Of a DNA stretch of 42,323 bases, positions 32,687 to 40,274 are shown one piece after another. The notes beneath the pieces were generated by a model. It saw nothing but the letters and a program-made list of their open reading frames with translations. It ran no database searches and was not told the DNA's origin. How positions within the stretch are numbered: position 1 is the stretch's first letter; every line of letters begins with the position of its first letter. Both the position numbers and the translations under genes were made by a program. Source of the stretch: Pseudomonadota bacterium. GTDB taxonomy: Bacteria; Pseudomonadota; Gammaproteobacteria; Xanthomonadales; Xanthomonadaceae. The stretch is from the NCBI GenBank assembly GCA_030528565.1, contig JAUMYP010000016.1, forward strand, positions 1 through 42,323. The letters run 5' to 3'.

Positions 32687-33799
32687 ATGCGCCGGCGGCT
32701 GAGCGTCGTACAACTTTTGCCTGCGCTGCAATCGGGCGGCGTTGAGCGTTCCACCCTGGAAATCGCCCAAGCGCTGGTCGAGGCCGGACACCGCGCCATC
32801 GTGGTGTCGGCAGGCGGGCGGTTGCTACCGCAGTTGCAGGCCGCAGGTGGCGAACATATCCGGCTGGATATCGGCAAAAAATCGCTGCTGACCTTGACTC
32901 GGGTGGGCGCGCTGCGCCGCATTCTGGCCGATAGCGGCGCCGATATCGTCCATGCCCGATCACGCCTGCCGGCCTGGATTGGGCACTGGGCGCTTGCCGG
33001 GATGCCCGCCGGCAAGCGCCCGCGTTGGGTCACCACCATGCATGGGCTGAATTCACCCTCACGCTACAGCCGCATCATGGCCAGTGGCGAGCGGGTGATT
33101 TGTGTCTCCAATACCGTGCGCGAATACTTGTTGCAGCACTATCCGGAGACTGACCCCGGCAAACTGCGGGTGATTGCGCGCGGTATCCACCCGGCAGGCT
33201 TTCCGCGTCGTCAGGCTGTGCATCACGCCGCGCGTGCAGAAATCGCCCGGCAATATCCGCAGCTTGCGGGCACGGCGCCCTTGCTGGTTTTGCCAGGGCG
33301 CGGCACCCGCCTGAAAGGCCATGAAGATGCGCTGAAATTGCTGGCTGCCGTGCGTGCACAAGGCTTGGATGCCCGGTTATGGATGCCCGGTGCACGTGAA
33401 GCCGGGCGTGAGGCATATCTGGCGGAACTGCAAACACAGGCGGTGCGGCTGGGCGTGGCCGATGCGGTGGCGATGACCGCGCCGACCAGCGCCATTGCAG
33501 AGGCCTATGCCATGGCCGACCTGGTCTTGCAGCTTTCCCGCAAGCCCGAGGCGTTTGGCCGCACCGTCGTCGAGGCGCTCAGCGTCGGCGTTCCGGTACT
33601 GGGCTGGGCGCATGGCGGCGTGGGCGAGCTGCTGGCCGAGCTACAGCCCGAAGGCGCAGTACTGCCATTCGATACCCAAGCACTGGCGGCGCGCGCCCTG
33701 CAACTGCTTCACGCTCCACCCCCGCCGCCATTTACCATGCCCTATAGCCTGCAAGCGATGCAGCAGGCCACGCTTGCGGTCTATGAAGAACTTGCATGA
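32687..33799 (+). CDS. GT4-family glycosyltransferase
   Basis: A 370-residue GT-B fold transferase. The N-terminal domain begins 'VQLLPALQSGGVERSTLEIAQALVEAGH' (the Gly-rich acceptor loop of GT4), with 'MHGLNSPSRYS' and 'VICVSNTVREYL' in the middle. The C-terminal donor domain has 'LPGRGTRLKGHEDALKLLAA', 'LSRKPEAFGRTVVEALSVG' with the family's E-x7-E, and 'WAHGGVGELLA'. It most likely adds a sugar to LPS core or a surface glycan, since a ligase-like gene overlaps its end (ATGA) and a lipid A acyltransferase is next. Donor and acceptor are unknown. Confidence 0.9.
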   Translation: MRRRLSVVQLLPALQSGGVERSTLEIAQALVEAGHRAIVVSAGGRLLPQLQAAGGEHIRLDIGKKSLLTLTRVGALRRILADSGADIVHARSRLPAWIGHWALAGMPAGKRPRWVTTMHGLNSPSRYSRIMASGERVICVSNTVREYLLQHYPETDPGKLRVIARGIHPAGFPRRQAVHHAARAEIARQYPQLAGTAPLLVLPGRGTRLKGHEDALKLLAAVRAQGLDARLWMPGAREAGREAYLAELQTQAVRLGVADAVAMTAPTSAIAEAYAMADLVLQLSRKPEAFGRTVVEALSVGVPVLGWAHGGVGELLAELQPEGAVLPFDTQALAARALQLLHAPPPPPFTMPYSLQAMQQATLAVYEELA

Positions 33800-35160
33800 A
33801 CACTGTCTCAAGCACTGCCTCCAATGATTCCCGTTTGCCAATGGGCTGGCGCTGGGCGCCGGCCTGGGTGCTGGCCTATGTGGCGTTCTGGCCAGCTTCG
33901 CGCATCTCCGAGGCGATACTCTCCCTGGGCGCCATCGCCGCCCTGCTGATTTTGATGAAAGCGCGCTTTCGTGGCGGCGAGCGCCTGCTAAGTCACCCCG
34001 CCTGGGCGCTGACCACGGCACTGTTCTTTGCCTACTGGCTGCCGCAACTGCTGTCCGCCCTGGACGCATTTGACCCGGCGGCGGCCATCAGGAAAACCCT
34101 GGCCGGGCTGCGCTATCTGCCATTCCTGTGGCTGGTGGCGATTGCGGTGGCGACTGCCGATGGCCGGCGCAAGGTGTTTTCAGGCATCGCCATCATCATG
34201 GGCATCTGGTCGCTGGACTTGTGGATGCAGGGCTTGAGCGAAGGCCGGGTGAACTTTTTGTACGGCATGCTCGACGGGCTGTACCAGATGATTCGCGGCC
34301 AGCCGATGTGTGCCGGGCAGGAATTGCGCGGTTTTGACCGTTACAACGGTGTTTTCGGCCCTTGCAACCCGGTACTGGGCGTGGTGCTGGCGAGCTTTTC
34401 GCCGTTTGTGCTACTGGCCGCTGCCCGGCGCATGGGCGCTGCGGGCTGGCTGCTGGCGGCGGCCATTGTCGGCATGGCGGTGTTCTGGGCTGGCTCGCGC
34501 GCCAGTTGGCTGAGCTATGCCCTGGTGCTGCTGCTCACCGGCTGGCAGGTACTGGGCTGGAAGAAGCTGCTGGGCTTTGCTGTGGCCGCTGTAGTTGCGG
34601 GCGCGCTGCTGCTGGCCTCGCCCCTGTCCAATGGCCGGCTTGAGCGCACTGCCCAGTTGCTGCAAGGTGATGCGGCAGGCCTGGATATGGCGCTTTCCGG
34701 GCGCATGCGTATCTGGGGCGCGGCCAAATGCATGGTAGAAGCGCATCCGGTCAATGGTGTGGGTGTGCGCGGTTTCCGCCATGCCTGGGACGAGTGTGAC
34801 CCGGCCAGACAAGAGGCCTGTGCAGATGGCGATTGCGCATCCATTCCGGCGCCGGAATGGGGTGAAGGCCCGGCGCTGCATGCCCATCAGTTGTTGCTTG
34901 AAATCCTGAGCGAAACCGGCTTTATCGGCCTTGTGCTATGGCTGGCCGGTGCCGCGCTGGCCTGGCGCGCCTGGCGCTTTGCCGATGCCCCTGCACGCGA
35001 GAGGGCGCGGCCTGCGATGCTGGCGCTGGCGGTAAGCGTATTCCCGCTTAATACCCACTTGGCGTTTTATTCCTCATTCTGGGGCGCGGTGTTCTTGCTG
35101 CTGCTGGCGTTGTACGCAGGCAGCTTGGCGGTACGCGATGACCATCAGGCTTTGTCGTAA
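33796..35160 (+). CDS. O-antigen ligase/polymerase family (Wzy_C) membrane protein
   Basis: A 454-residue protein with about 11-12 membrane helices and a large periplasmic loop after helix 8-9. The Wzy_C domain is seen in 'FWAGSRASWLSYALVLLL', 'LSGRMRIWGAAKCMVEAHPVNGVGVRGFRHAW' and 'LHAHQLLLEILSETGFIGLVLWL', which hold the Arg and His residues typical of WaaL. It would transfer undecaprenyl-linked glycan to lipid A-core. A Cys-rich patch (about 336-350, 'CDPARQEACADGDC') in the loop is unusual. Its 3' end overlaps the convergent acyltransferase gene by 16 bp. Confidence 0.87.
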   Translation: MNTVSSTASNDSRLPMGWRWAPAWVLAYVAFWPASRISEAILSLGAIAALLILMKARFRGGERLLSHPAWALTTALFFAYWLPQLLSALDAFDPAAAIRKTLAGLRYLPFLWLVAIAVATADGRRKVFSGIAIIMGIWSLDLWMQGLSEGRVNFLYGMLDGLYQMIRGQPMCAGQELRGFDRYNGVFGPCNPVLGVVLASFSPFVLLAAARRMGAAGWLLAAAIVGMAVFWAGSRASWLSYALVLLLTGWQVLGWKKLLGFAVAAVVAGALLLASPLSNGRLERTAQLLQGDAAGLDMALSGRMRIWGAAKCMVEAHPVNGVGVRGFRHAWDECDPARQEACADGDCASIPAPEWGEGPALHAHQLLLEILSETGFIGLVLWLAGAALAWRAWRFADAPARERARPAMLALAVSVFPLNTHLAFYSSFWGAVFLLLLALYAGSLAVRDDHQALS

Positions 35161-36059
35161 AGCGACATGCCATCGGGTTGGCGCTTGAAACGGCGATGAA
35201 TCCACAGGTATTGGCTGGGTGCTTCGCGCACCATGGCTTCAATCGCGGCATTGACGCGGGCAGTGTCGGCTGCGGCATCGGTGCCGGGGAAGTCCGGTAA
35301 CGGCGGTGCGATACGCAGGAGGTAACGGCTGCCTTCGCGGCGATGAAAAAACGGCACCACCGCGCAGCCGGTCATTCGTGCCAGCTGATGGGTGGCGGTG
35401 ATGGTGGACGCAGGCAGGCCAAAAAACGGTGCAAATACCGTGTCCTTGCCGCGCATGTCCTGGTCGGGCGCATACCAAAGAAAGCCGCCGCGCTTGAGGT
35501 GGCGAACCGTGCCGCGCAGGTCGTCATTGCCGAACATTGCTGCGGCATAACGCAGGCGCCCGCGCAATACCGCCCATTCAAATACCGGGTTGCGGTAACG
35601 GCGATACATCCCGGCCAGCGGCACATGGTCGCAAAGCAGCCGCCCGCAGATTTCCAGAGTCATGAAATGCCCGGACACCATCAACACACCGCGGCCTTCG
35701 GCTTGCAGTGCCCGCAGATGTTCCAGCCCTTCAATCTGCACATCACGGCGCATCGGGCGCACCGTCCCCCACCAGGCTCTGGCAAATTCGAACAGGCCAA
35801 TGCCCAGGTCGCGGAAGCTCGCTGCCAGCAGTGTTTCGCGCTCGGCATCGCGCATTTGGGGAAAACACAGCGCCAGATTACGCCGTGCCGCCTTGCGACG
35901 GCTGGGCAAAAGCCGCTGCAACAGCCTGCCCAAGGGCGCCCCCAGCGCGCGCTGCAATCCCCAGGGCAGATGCGCCATCAATATCAAAAAGCCCAGCAAC
36001 AGCCAGGTCGGCCAATGGCGGGGAGCAAGCAGTTTGCGGGGCAGTGCGGGCGCAGTCAT
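35145..36059 (-). CDS. Lipid A biosynthesis (LpxL/HtrB-type) lauroyl acyltransferase
   Basis: A 304-residue membrane-associated acyltransferase. It has an N-terminal helix ('TWLLLGFLILMAHLPWGLQ'), 'RRKAARRNLALCFPQM', the catalytic H-x4-E in 'VSGHFMTLEICGR', 'GMYRRYRNPVFEW', 'LWYAPDQDM' and the C-terminal 'YLWIHRRFKRQPDG'. These are all hallmarks of LpxL/LpxM enzymes, which add secondary acyl chains to Kdo2-lipid IVA at the inner membrane. It is convergent with, and overlaps, the ligase-like gene, so the two LPS genes are transcribed toward each other. Confidence 0.92.
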   Translation of the reverse strand: MTAPALPRKLLAPRHWPTWLLLGFLILMAHLPWGLQRALGAPLGRLLQRLLPSRRKAARRNLALCFPQMRDAERETLLAASFRDLGIGLFEFARAWWGTVRPMRRDVQIEGLEHLRALQAEGRGVLMVSGHFMTLEICGRLLCDHVPLAGMYRRYRNPVFEWAVLRGRLRYAAAMFGNDDLRGTVRHLKRGGFLWYAPDQDMRGKDTVFAPFFGLPASTITATHQLARMTGCAVVPFFHRREGSRYLLRIAPPLPDFPGTDAAADTARVNAAIEAMVREAPSQYLWIHRRFKRQPDGMSLYDKA

Positions 36060-36105
36060 TGGGGCATTCTAAGGCAGCCTCTTGCAATGACTGGGAATGG
36101 CAAAT

Positions 36106-36729
36106 CTATGCCACGATGGTGCGGAAAGTCAGATTCACCCGGGGGGCGTGGATGCGGCTGGACTTCATGATGGCGTGCTGCCAGTGGCTTTGGGTGGCGC
36201 CGCGCATGACAATGAGCTGGCCGTGTTGCAACAGCATTTCATGCTTGTCGCCGCTGTGCTTGTGGCGCAGGGCAAACTTGCGAGTCGCACCAAAGCTCAG
36301 CGATGCAATCACCGTGTCGCGCCCCAGGCTTGCTTCGTCATCGCTATGCCAGGCCATGCCTTGCGAGCCGTCGGCGTAGAGATTGAGCAGGCAGGAATTG
36401 AAGCGTGTCGGGCTGATAGCGGCGATACACGCCTCCACCCGCGTCTTGATGGCAAGCAACGTATTGGTCCACGGCAATGCGGTGCGGCTGGTGCCGGAAT
36501 AGCGGTAATCAAAGGCTGCATCGCCATACCAGGCCACTTGCCGTGCGGTGACGATACGCCTGCCGTAAATCACCGCCTCATCATGCTGCCAGGGGATGTC
36601 GGCCAGCAGATAGTACAGATAGCCATCGGCTTCATCCGACGCAAACACCACCCCATAGTCGTTGACGATGCCGTCGAATGGCAGCAGGTTGTTGGCGGGC
36701 TGATGCAGGCTGGCGAACAAGTCGGTCAT
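36106..36729 (-). CDS. alkB: Alpha-ketoglutarate-dependent dioxygenase AlkB (ALKBH2-like)
   Basis: A 207-residue Fe(II)/2-oxoglutarate dioxygenase that directly reverses alkylation of bases. The iron ligands are His128 and Asp130 in 'MAWHSDDE' and His185 in 'HWQHAIMKS'. 2-oxoglutarate contacts are Arg197 and Arg203 in 'APRVNLTFR'. 'NSCLLNLYADGSQGMAWHSD' is the family's core. The shorter N-terminus and spacing are closer to the ALKBH2/3 group than to E. coli AlkB. Its ATG overlaps the stop codon of the upstream DUF2834 gene by four bases. Confidence 0.92.
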   Translation of the reverse strand: MTDLFASLHQPANNLLPFDGIVNDYGVVFASDEADGYLYYLLADIPWQHDEAVIYGRRIVTARQVAWYGDAAFDYRYSGTSRTALPWTNTLLAIKTRVEACIAAISPTRFNSCLLNLYADGSQGMAWHSDDEASLGRDTVIASLSFGATRKFALRHKHSGDKHEMLLQHGQLIVMRGATQSHWQHAIMKSSRIHAPRVNLTFRTIVA

Positions 36730-37037
36730 GTCAGTACTTTAGGCTGCAAATGCCGCTCACGCAGCAACAGAAACAGCGGCAGGGCGAGTGAGACGCCCAC
36801 ACACAAGCCCAGCAGCGCCAGCCAGCCGTGACGCATATCGATGCGGTGGCTTTCAACCAGCACGAAGGCGATGACGGCGACGCCAGATACCAGCACATCT
36901 GCCCAGGCAAAGGCCGACAGCCGGTCAGCCTGAATCTGTTGCAACATGAGTGGCAATATCAGGCCGTGCTCACCTACCCAGGGCAGGAATTGGCTCAAGG
37001 GCAAGGCTGTGTTTAAGAGCCTGTTCGCAATCTCCAT
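36726..37037 (-). CDS. DUF2834 membrane protein with MITE-derived 5' end
   Basis: A 103-residue protein with three membrane helices. DUF2834 features are 'ALPLSQFLPWVGEHGL', 'ADRLSAFAWADVLVSGVAVIAFVLVESHR' and 'LLGLCVGVSLALPLFLLLRER'. The first residues (MEIANRLL) are encoded inside the end of a MITE-like element, so the native N-terminus (about ten residues) and promoter seem to have been replaced. A longer frame to 37133 lies wholly in the element. Whether the gene is still expressed is uncertain; its overlap with alkB suggests the two were co-transcribed. Confidence 0.75.
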   Translation of the reverse strand: MEIANRLLNTALPLSQFLPWVGEHGLILPLMLQQIQADRLSAFAWADVLVSGVAVIAFVLVESHRIDMRHGWLALLGLCVGVSLALPLFLLLRERHLQPKVLT

Positions 37038-37181
37038 TGCGGTCGTTTTTCGGCTAAAACCTGCGTCTTGGGTTGGGTGTTGGAAATCCTTACAAAATGT
37101 CCAACCTTGCAAGGATTTCTGCCTTGCATACACGATTTTTCCCTTGAAAACGGCTACACAAGAAGATTATAAACAGGCTCT
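37016..37181. mobile_element. MITE-like element with IS5-related ends
   Basis: This 166-bp segment is bounded by inverted ends AGAGCCTGTTCGCAATCTCC (37016-37035) and the complement of 37162-37181, which agree at 16 of 20 positions. The outer ten bases (AGAGCCTGTT) are identical to the IS5-family end at 29252. Inside is a further 9-bp inverted repeat (37083-37091 with 37111-37119). It holds no transposase. It is clearly AT-richer than its surroundings and lies between the META lipoprotein and DUF2834 genes. No clear target duplication is seen. Confidence 0.75.
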
Positions 37182-37197
37182 GGGAATGGCGATTTGC

Positions 37198-37755
37198 TTA
37201 TGGTTTTGGACTGTTTTGTGGCGAGTTGGGTAAAGGGATGGCTTCAAGGCTCAGGGTTCTGCCTGCGGCATCGCGAATGCGTAACCTGTTTTTGGCTTTT
37301 CCATTGGGCAGCTCAATGATGGTGGCCTTTTCAAGCACCGACATGATTTCTGCTTCTGCCGCCATTTCTGCCTGGTTGGGGCAGTGCTTTGTGCTGCGCT
37401 GAAGGTGGTCGATGGCAAAAGCACCTTGTTCGCCAATCAGATATTCGCCACTGATGAAGTTGCAGCTATTGCGCAGCTGCAAGCGGCCATGGGCAAAGGT
37501 CAACGAAAACGGTACACCGGGTTTTTGCACTATCGCCAGGATACGTTGGCCACTGCGGTTACGGGCATCTTGCAGCCGCCAGATTGCATTGCCCAAACCA
37601 TCCTCGAAAACCGGTAACGGTTCAGACTCTGGTTCGGATGCAGTGGTGCTTTGCTGGGGGCTTGCAGGTTCGGATTCGGTGTTGTTTGCAAGGGGTTTGT
37701 CAGCGCAGCCACTCAGTATCAGGACAAGGCTCAGGCAAAAAAGAGGCGCTTTCAT
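37198..37755 (-). CDS. META-domain lipoprotein
   Basis: A 185-residue exported lipoprotein with a signal peptide and lipobox LSGC (Cys17), a Ser/Glu/Pro-rich linker (residues 25-50) and a META (HslJ-like) domain with 'FSLTFAHGRLQLRNSCNFISGEYLIGEQGAFAI' split over 82-115 and 'STKHCPNQAEMAAEAEIMSVL'. The two cysteines may form the disulfide seen in META domains. The function of such proteins is unclear. It ends 17 bp from the MITE-like element. Confidence 0.82.
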   Translation of the reverse strand: MKAPLFCLSLVLILSGCADKPLANNTESEPASPQQSTTASEPESEPLPVFEDGLGNAIWRLQDARNRSGQRILAIVQKPGVPFSLTFAHGRLQLRNSCNFISGEYLIGEQGAFAIDHLQRSTKHCPNQAEMAAEAEIMSVLEKATIIELPNGKAKNRLRIRDAAGRTLSLEAIPLPNSPQNSPKP

Positions 37756-37779
37756 AAGGGGCGGACTTGTCAGGGTCTG

Positions 37780-38625
37780 TCAGACATTGGCAGGCAGGAA
37801 CAATAGCAGCGCCACGCCCAGCAGCACACGGTACCAGGCAAATGCGGTAAAGCGATGGCTCTGGATATAGCGCAGCAGCCATTTCACTGCGATGAAGGCC
37901 GTGACCATTGAGGCGAGGAATGCCACCGCCAGGGCGGCCCAGTTTTCGTTGGCGATACCGCCGCTGCGCCACAGACTGATGAGCTCATAGCCGGTGGCGG
38001 CGAACATGGTGGGGATGCCGACCAGAAAGGCGAACTCGGTGGCGGCGGCGCGCGAGGTAGTGCCGGCCAGCAGCGCCACGAAGATGGTCGAGGCCGAGCG
38101 CGAAGTGCCGGGAAACACCCCGGCCACCACCTGCGCGATGCCCACCAATATGGCCGTGAACCAGGCGATTTCATGACGCTCGCCGATGATTCTGGCGCGC
38201 CGTGCGGCCAACTGCTCGGCCAGCAGCATCCAGACGGCGCCGATAATCAGTGCCCAGGCAATCGGGGTGACGCTATCGGGCAGTTGCCAGCCGAGTTTTT
38301 TCACCAGCAGACCGCCGATGGCGGTCACGGCAAAGGCCAGTGCCAGTTTCATCAGGTAATTGCGCGCGCCGATGACATCGGCGGCCTCGCCTTCGGCACC
38401 GGCCAGCGGTCGCCCGGCAAAGGCGGCGACAAGTGCCAGCAGCTTGCGCCAATAGATGAACACCACCGCCAGAATCGCCCCGGCCTGGATGGCGATATTG
38501 AACAGGTCGCTGCGTGCGCCCAGCCAGTGCTGGGCAATCAGCAAATGCCCGGTGCTGGAAATGGGCAGAAACTCGGTAATGCCTTCGATGATGCCCAGTA
38601 GCAGGGCGGAGAGCAGGTCGGACAT
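37780..38625 (-). CDS. uppP: Undecaprenyl-diphosphatase (BacA/UppP)
   Basis: UppP recycles the lipid carrier of peptidoglycan and O-antigen synthesis by dephosphorylating undecaprenyl diphosphate at the inner membrane. From the ATG at 38625 it has 281 residues and about eight helices. The two catalytic motifs are 'EGITEFLPISSTGHLLI' near the N-terminus and 'GVFPGTSRSASTI' in the second half (PGxSRS). The frame extends upstream to 38763 without family similarity, so the internal ATG is chosen. It would also confer some bacitracin tolerance. Confidence 0.95.
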   Translation of the reverse strand: MSDLLSALLLGIIEGITEFLPISSTGHLLIAQHWLGARSDLFNIAIQAGAILAVVFIYWRKLLALVAAFAGRPLAGAEGEAADVIGARNYLMKLALAFAVTAIGGLLVKKLGWQLPDSVTPIAWALIIGAVWMLLAEQLAARRARIIGERHEIAWFTAILVGIAQVVAGVFPGTSRSASTIFVALLAGTTSRAAATEFAFLVGIPTMFAATGYELISLWRSGGIANENWAALAVAFLASMVTAFIAVKWLLRYIQSHRFTAFAWYRVLLGVALLLFLPANV

Positions 38626-38786
38626 GGGCGTTGGCGGAGTGAAGCAGATGCGGGGCGGAAGGTTAGCAGGCTCTTGGATGGCGTGCGAAAAACATCCCCC
38701 GGGCGCGCGCCGCAGGGGCCTGGGCAAAGTAAAATCAGCCGTCTTGCAAACCCTGCCCCTCAACCCCCTTCCTGCCGGTGCCTGCC

Positions 38787-40196
38787 ATGTCGTTTGAACA
38801 CGTTGAAAAGCTGATTGCCGAACATCAAGTCGAATTTGTTGACCTGCGTTTTGCCGATATGTGCGGCGTGCAGCATCACGTGACTTTCCCGGTGTCCATC
38901 GTCGATGAGAGCCTGTTTGAAGATGGCCGCATGTTCGATGGCAGCTCGATGAAGGGCTGGCGTGGCATCCAGAATTCGGACATGGTGCTGCTGCCCGATG
39001 CGGCCAGCGCGTTCATCGACCCGTTCATGGCCGACCCGACGCTGGTGATGATTTGCGACATTCTCGACCCGACCACCATGCAGGCTTACGAGCGCGACCC
39101 GCGCGGCGTGGCCAAGCGCGCCGAGGCGTTCCTGAAGGCCAGCGGCATCGCCGATACCGGCTTCTTCGGCCCGGAGCCGGAGTTTTTCATTTTCGATTCG
39201 GTGCGTTTTGGCAATGACATGGGGCATGTGTTCTTCGAGGTGGATTCGGAAGAGGCCGCCTGGAACTCCAGGCGTGAATACGCCCACGGCAACAGCGGTT
39301 ACCGGCCGATGGTGAAGGGCGGCTATTTCCCGGTGCCGCCGCTGGACTCGCTGCACGATATCCGCGCGGAAATGTGCAAGGAGCTGGCGCGGGTCGGCAT
39401 GGAAGTGGAAGTCCACCACCATGAAGTCGCCACTGCCGGGCAGTGCGAAATCGGCGTGCGTTTTGACACGCTGACCAAGAAGGCCGATGACCTCCTGACC
39501 CTGAAATACATCATCAAGAATGCGGCGCACCGCTACGGCAAGACCGTCACCTTTATGCCCAAGCCGCTGGTCGGTGACAACGGTAGCGGCATGCATGTGC
39601 ACATGAGCCTTGCCAAAGGCGGGCAGAACCTGTTTTCCGGCGATGGCTATGGTGGCCTGAGCCAGATGGCGCTGTGGTATATCGGTGGCATCTTCAAGCA
39701 CGCCCGCGCCATCAATGCCTTTGCCAATAGCACCACCAATAGCTACAAGCGTCTGGTGCCGGGTTTTGAAGCGCCGGTGATGCTGGCCTATTCGGCCTCC
39801 AACCGTTCGGCCTCCTGCCGCATCCCGCATGTCTCCAACCCCAGGGCGCGCCGTGTGGAAATGCGCTTCCCCGACCCGATGAACAGCGGCTACCTGATTT
39901 TTGCCGCGCTGCTGATGGCCGGGCTTGATGGCATCAAGAACCAGATTGACCCCGGCAGCCCCAGCGACAAAGACCTCTACGACCTGCCGCCGGAAGAAGA
40001 AAAGAACATCCCCACGGTCTGCCACAGCCTGGACCAGGCGCTGGAGGCGCTGGACAAGGACCGCGACTTCCTGAAGGCCGGTGGCGTGTTCAGTGACGAC
40101 TTCATCGACGCCTATATCGAGCTGAAAATGCGCGAAGTCACCAGCTTCCGCGCCGCCACCCACCCGCTGGAATACCAGATGTACTACACCTTGTAA
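38787..40196 (+). CDS. glnA: Glutamine synthetase, type I
   Basis: GlnA condenses ammonia with glutamate using ATP. The 469-residue product starts at 38787 ('[22 protein letters not shown]'). The family motifs are present: 'FDGSSMKGW' (52-60 region), '[10 protein letters not shown]', '[13 protein letters not shown]', '[17 protein letters not shown]', 'NRSASCRIP' and the adenylylation site Tyr near 398 in '[11 protein letters not shown]'. It is therefore the dodecameric, GlnE-regulated beta type. Upstream TAAAAT (38730-38735) may be a -10; no sigma-54 site was seen. ntrB/ntrC are not in the window. Confidence 0.97.
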   Translation: MSFEHVEKLIAEHQVEFVDLRFADMCGVQHHVTFPVSIVDESLFEDGRMFDGSSMKGWRGIQNSDMVLLPDAASAFIDPFMADPTLVMICDILDPTTMQAYERDPRGVAKRAEAFLKASGIADTGFFGPEPEFFIFDSVRFGNDMGHVFFEVDSEEAAWNSRREYAHGNSGYRPMVKGGYFPVPPLDSLHDIRAEMCKELARVGMEVEVHHHEVATAGQCEIGVRFDTLTKKADDLLTLKYIIKNAAHRYGKTVTFMPKPLVGDNGSGMHVHMSLAKGGQNLFSGDGYGGLSQMALWYIGGIFKHARAINAFANSTTNSYKRLVPGFEAPVMLAYSASNRSASCRIPHVSNPRARRVEMRFPDPMNSGYLIFAALLMAGLDGIKNQIDPGSPSDKDLYDLPPEEEKNIPTVCHSLDQALEALDKDRDFLKAGGVFSDDFIDAYIELKMREVTSFRAATHPLEYQMYYTL

Positions 40197-40220
40197 TGGT
40201 TTGAACCAGGTCTTGTCATC

Positions 40221-40252
40221 ATCCCCGCACTTGGCTGCGGGGATGTTTTTTG
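40221..40252 (+). terminator. glnA terminator
   Basis: ATCCCCGCA (40221-40229) pairs with TGCGGGGAT (40236-40244) and is followed by GTTTTTT, 25 bp after the glnA stop codon. Confidence 0.88.
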
Positions 40253-40254
40253 GA

Positions 40255-40274
40255 AGAGACTTTGAACAGGCTCT
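40255..40274. repeat. Solo IS end next to the phospholipase D stop codon
   Basis: AGAGACTTTGAACAGGCTCT is the exact reverse complement of the IS5-family remnant end at 29252-29271 (20 of 20). Identity stops at both edges. On the minus strand it begins at the TAA of the phospholipase D gene and its last base is part of that codon. Confidence 0.75.

Noticed and set aside
37038-37133. Extra N-terminal residues of the DUF2834 protein starting at 37133
   Set aside because: They lie entirely inside the MITE-like element, lack a ribosome site and have no counterpart in the family.
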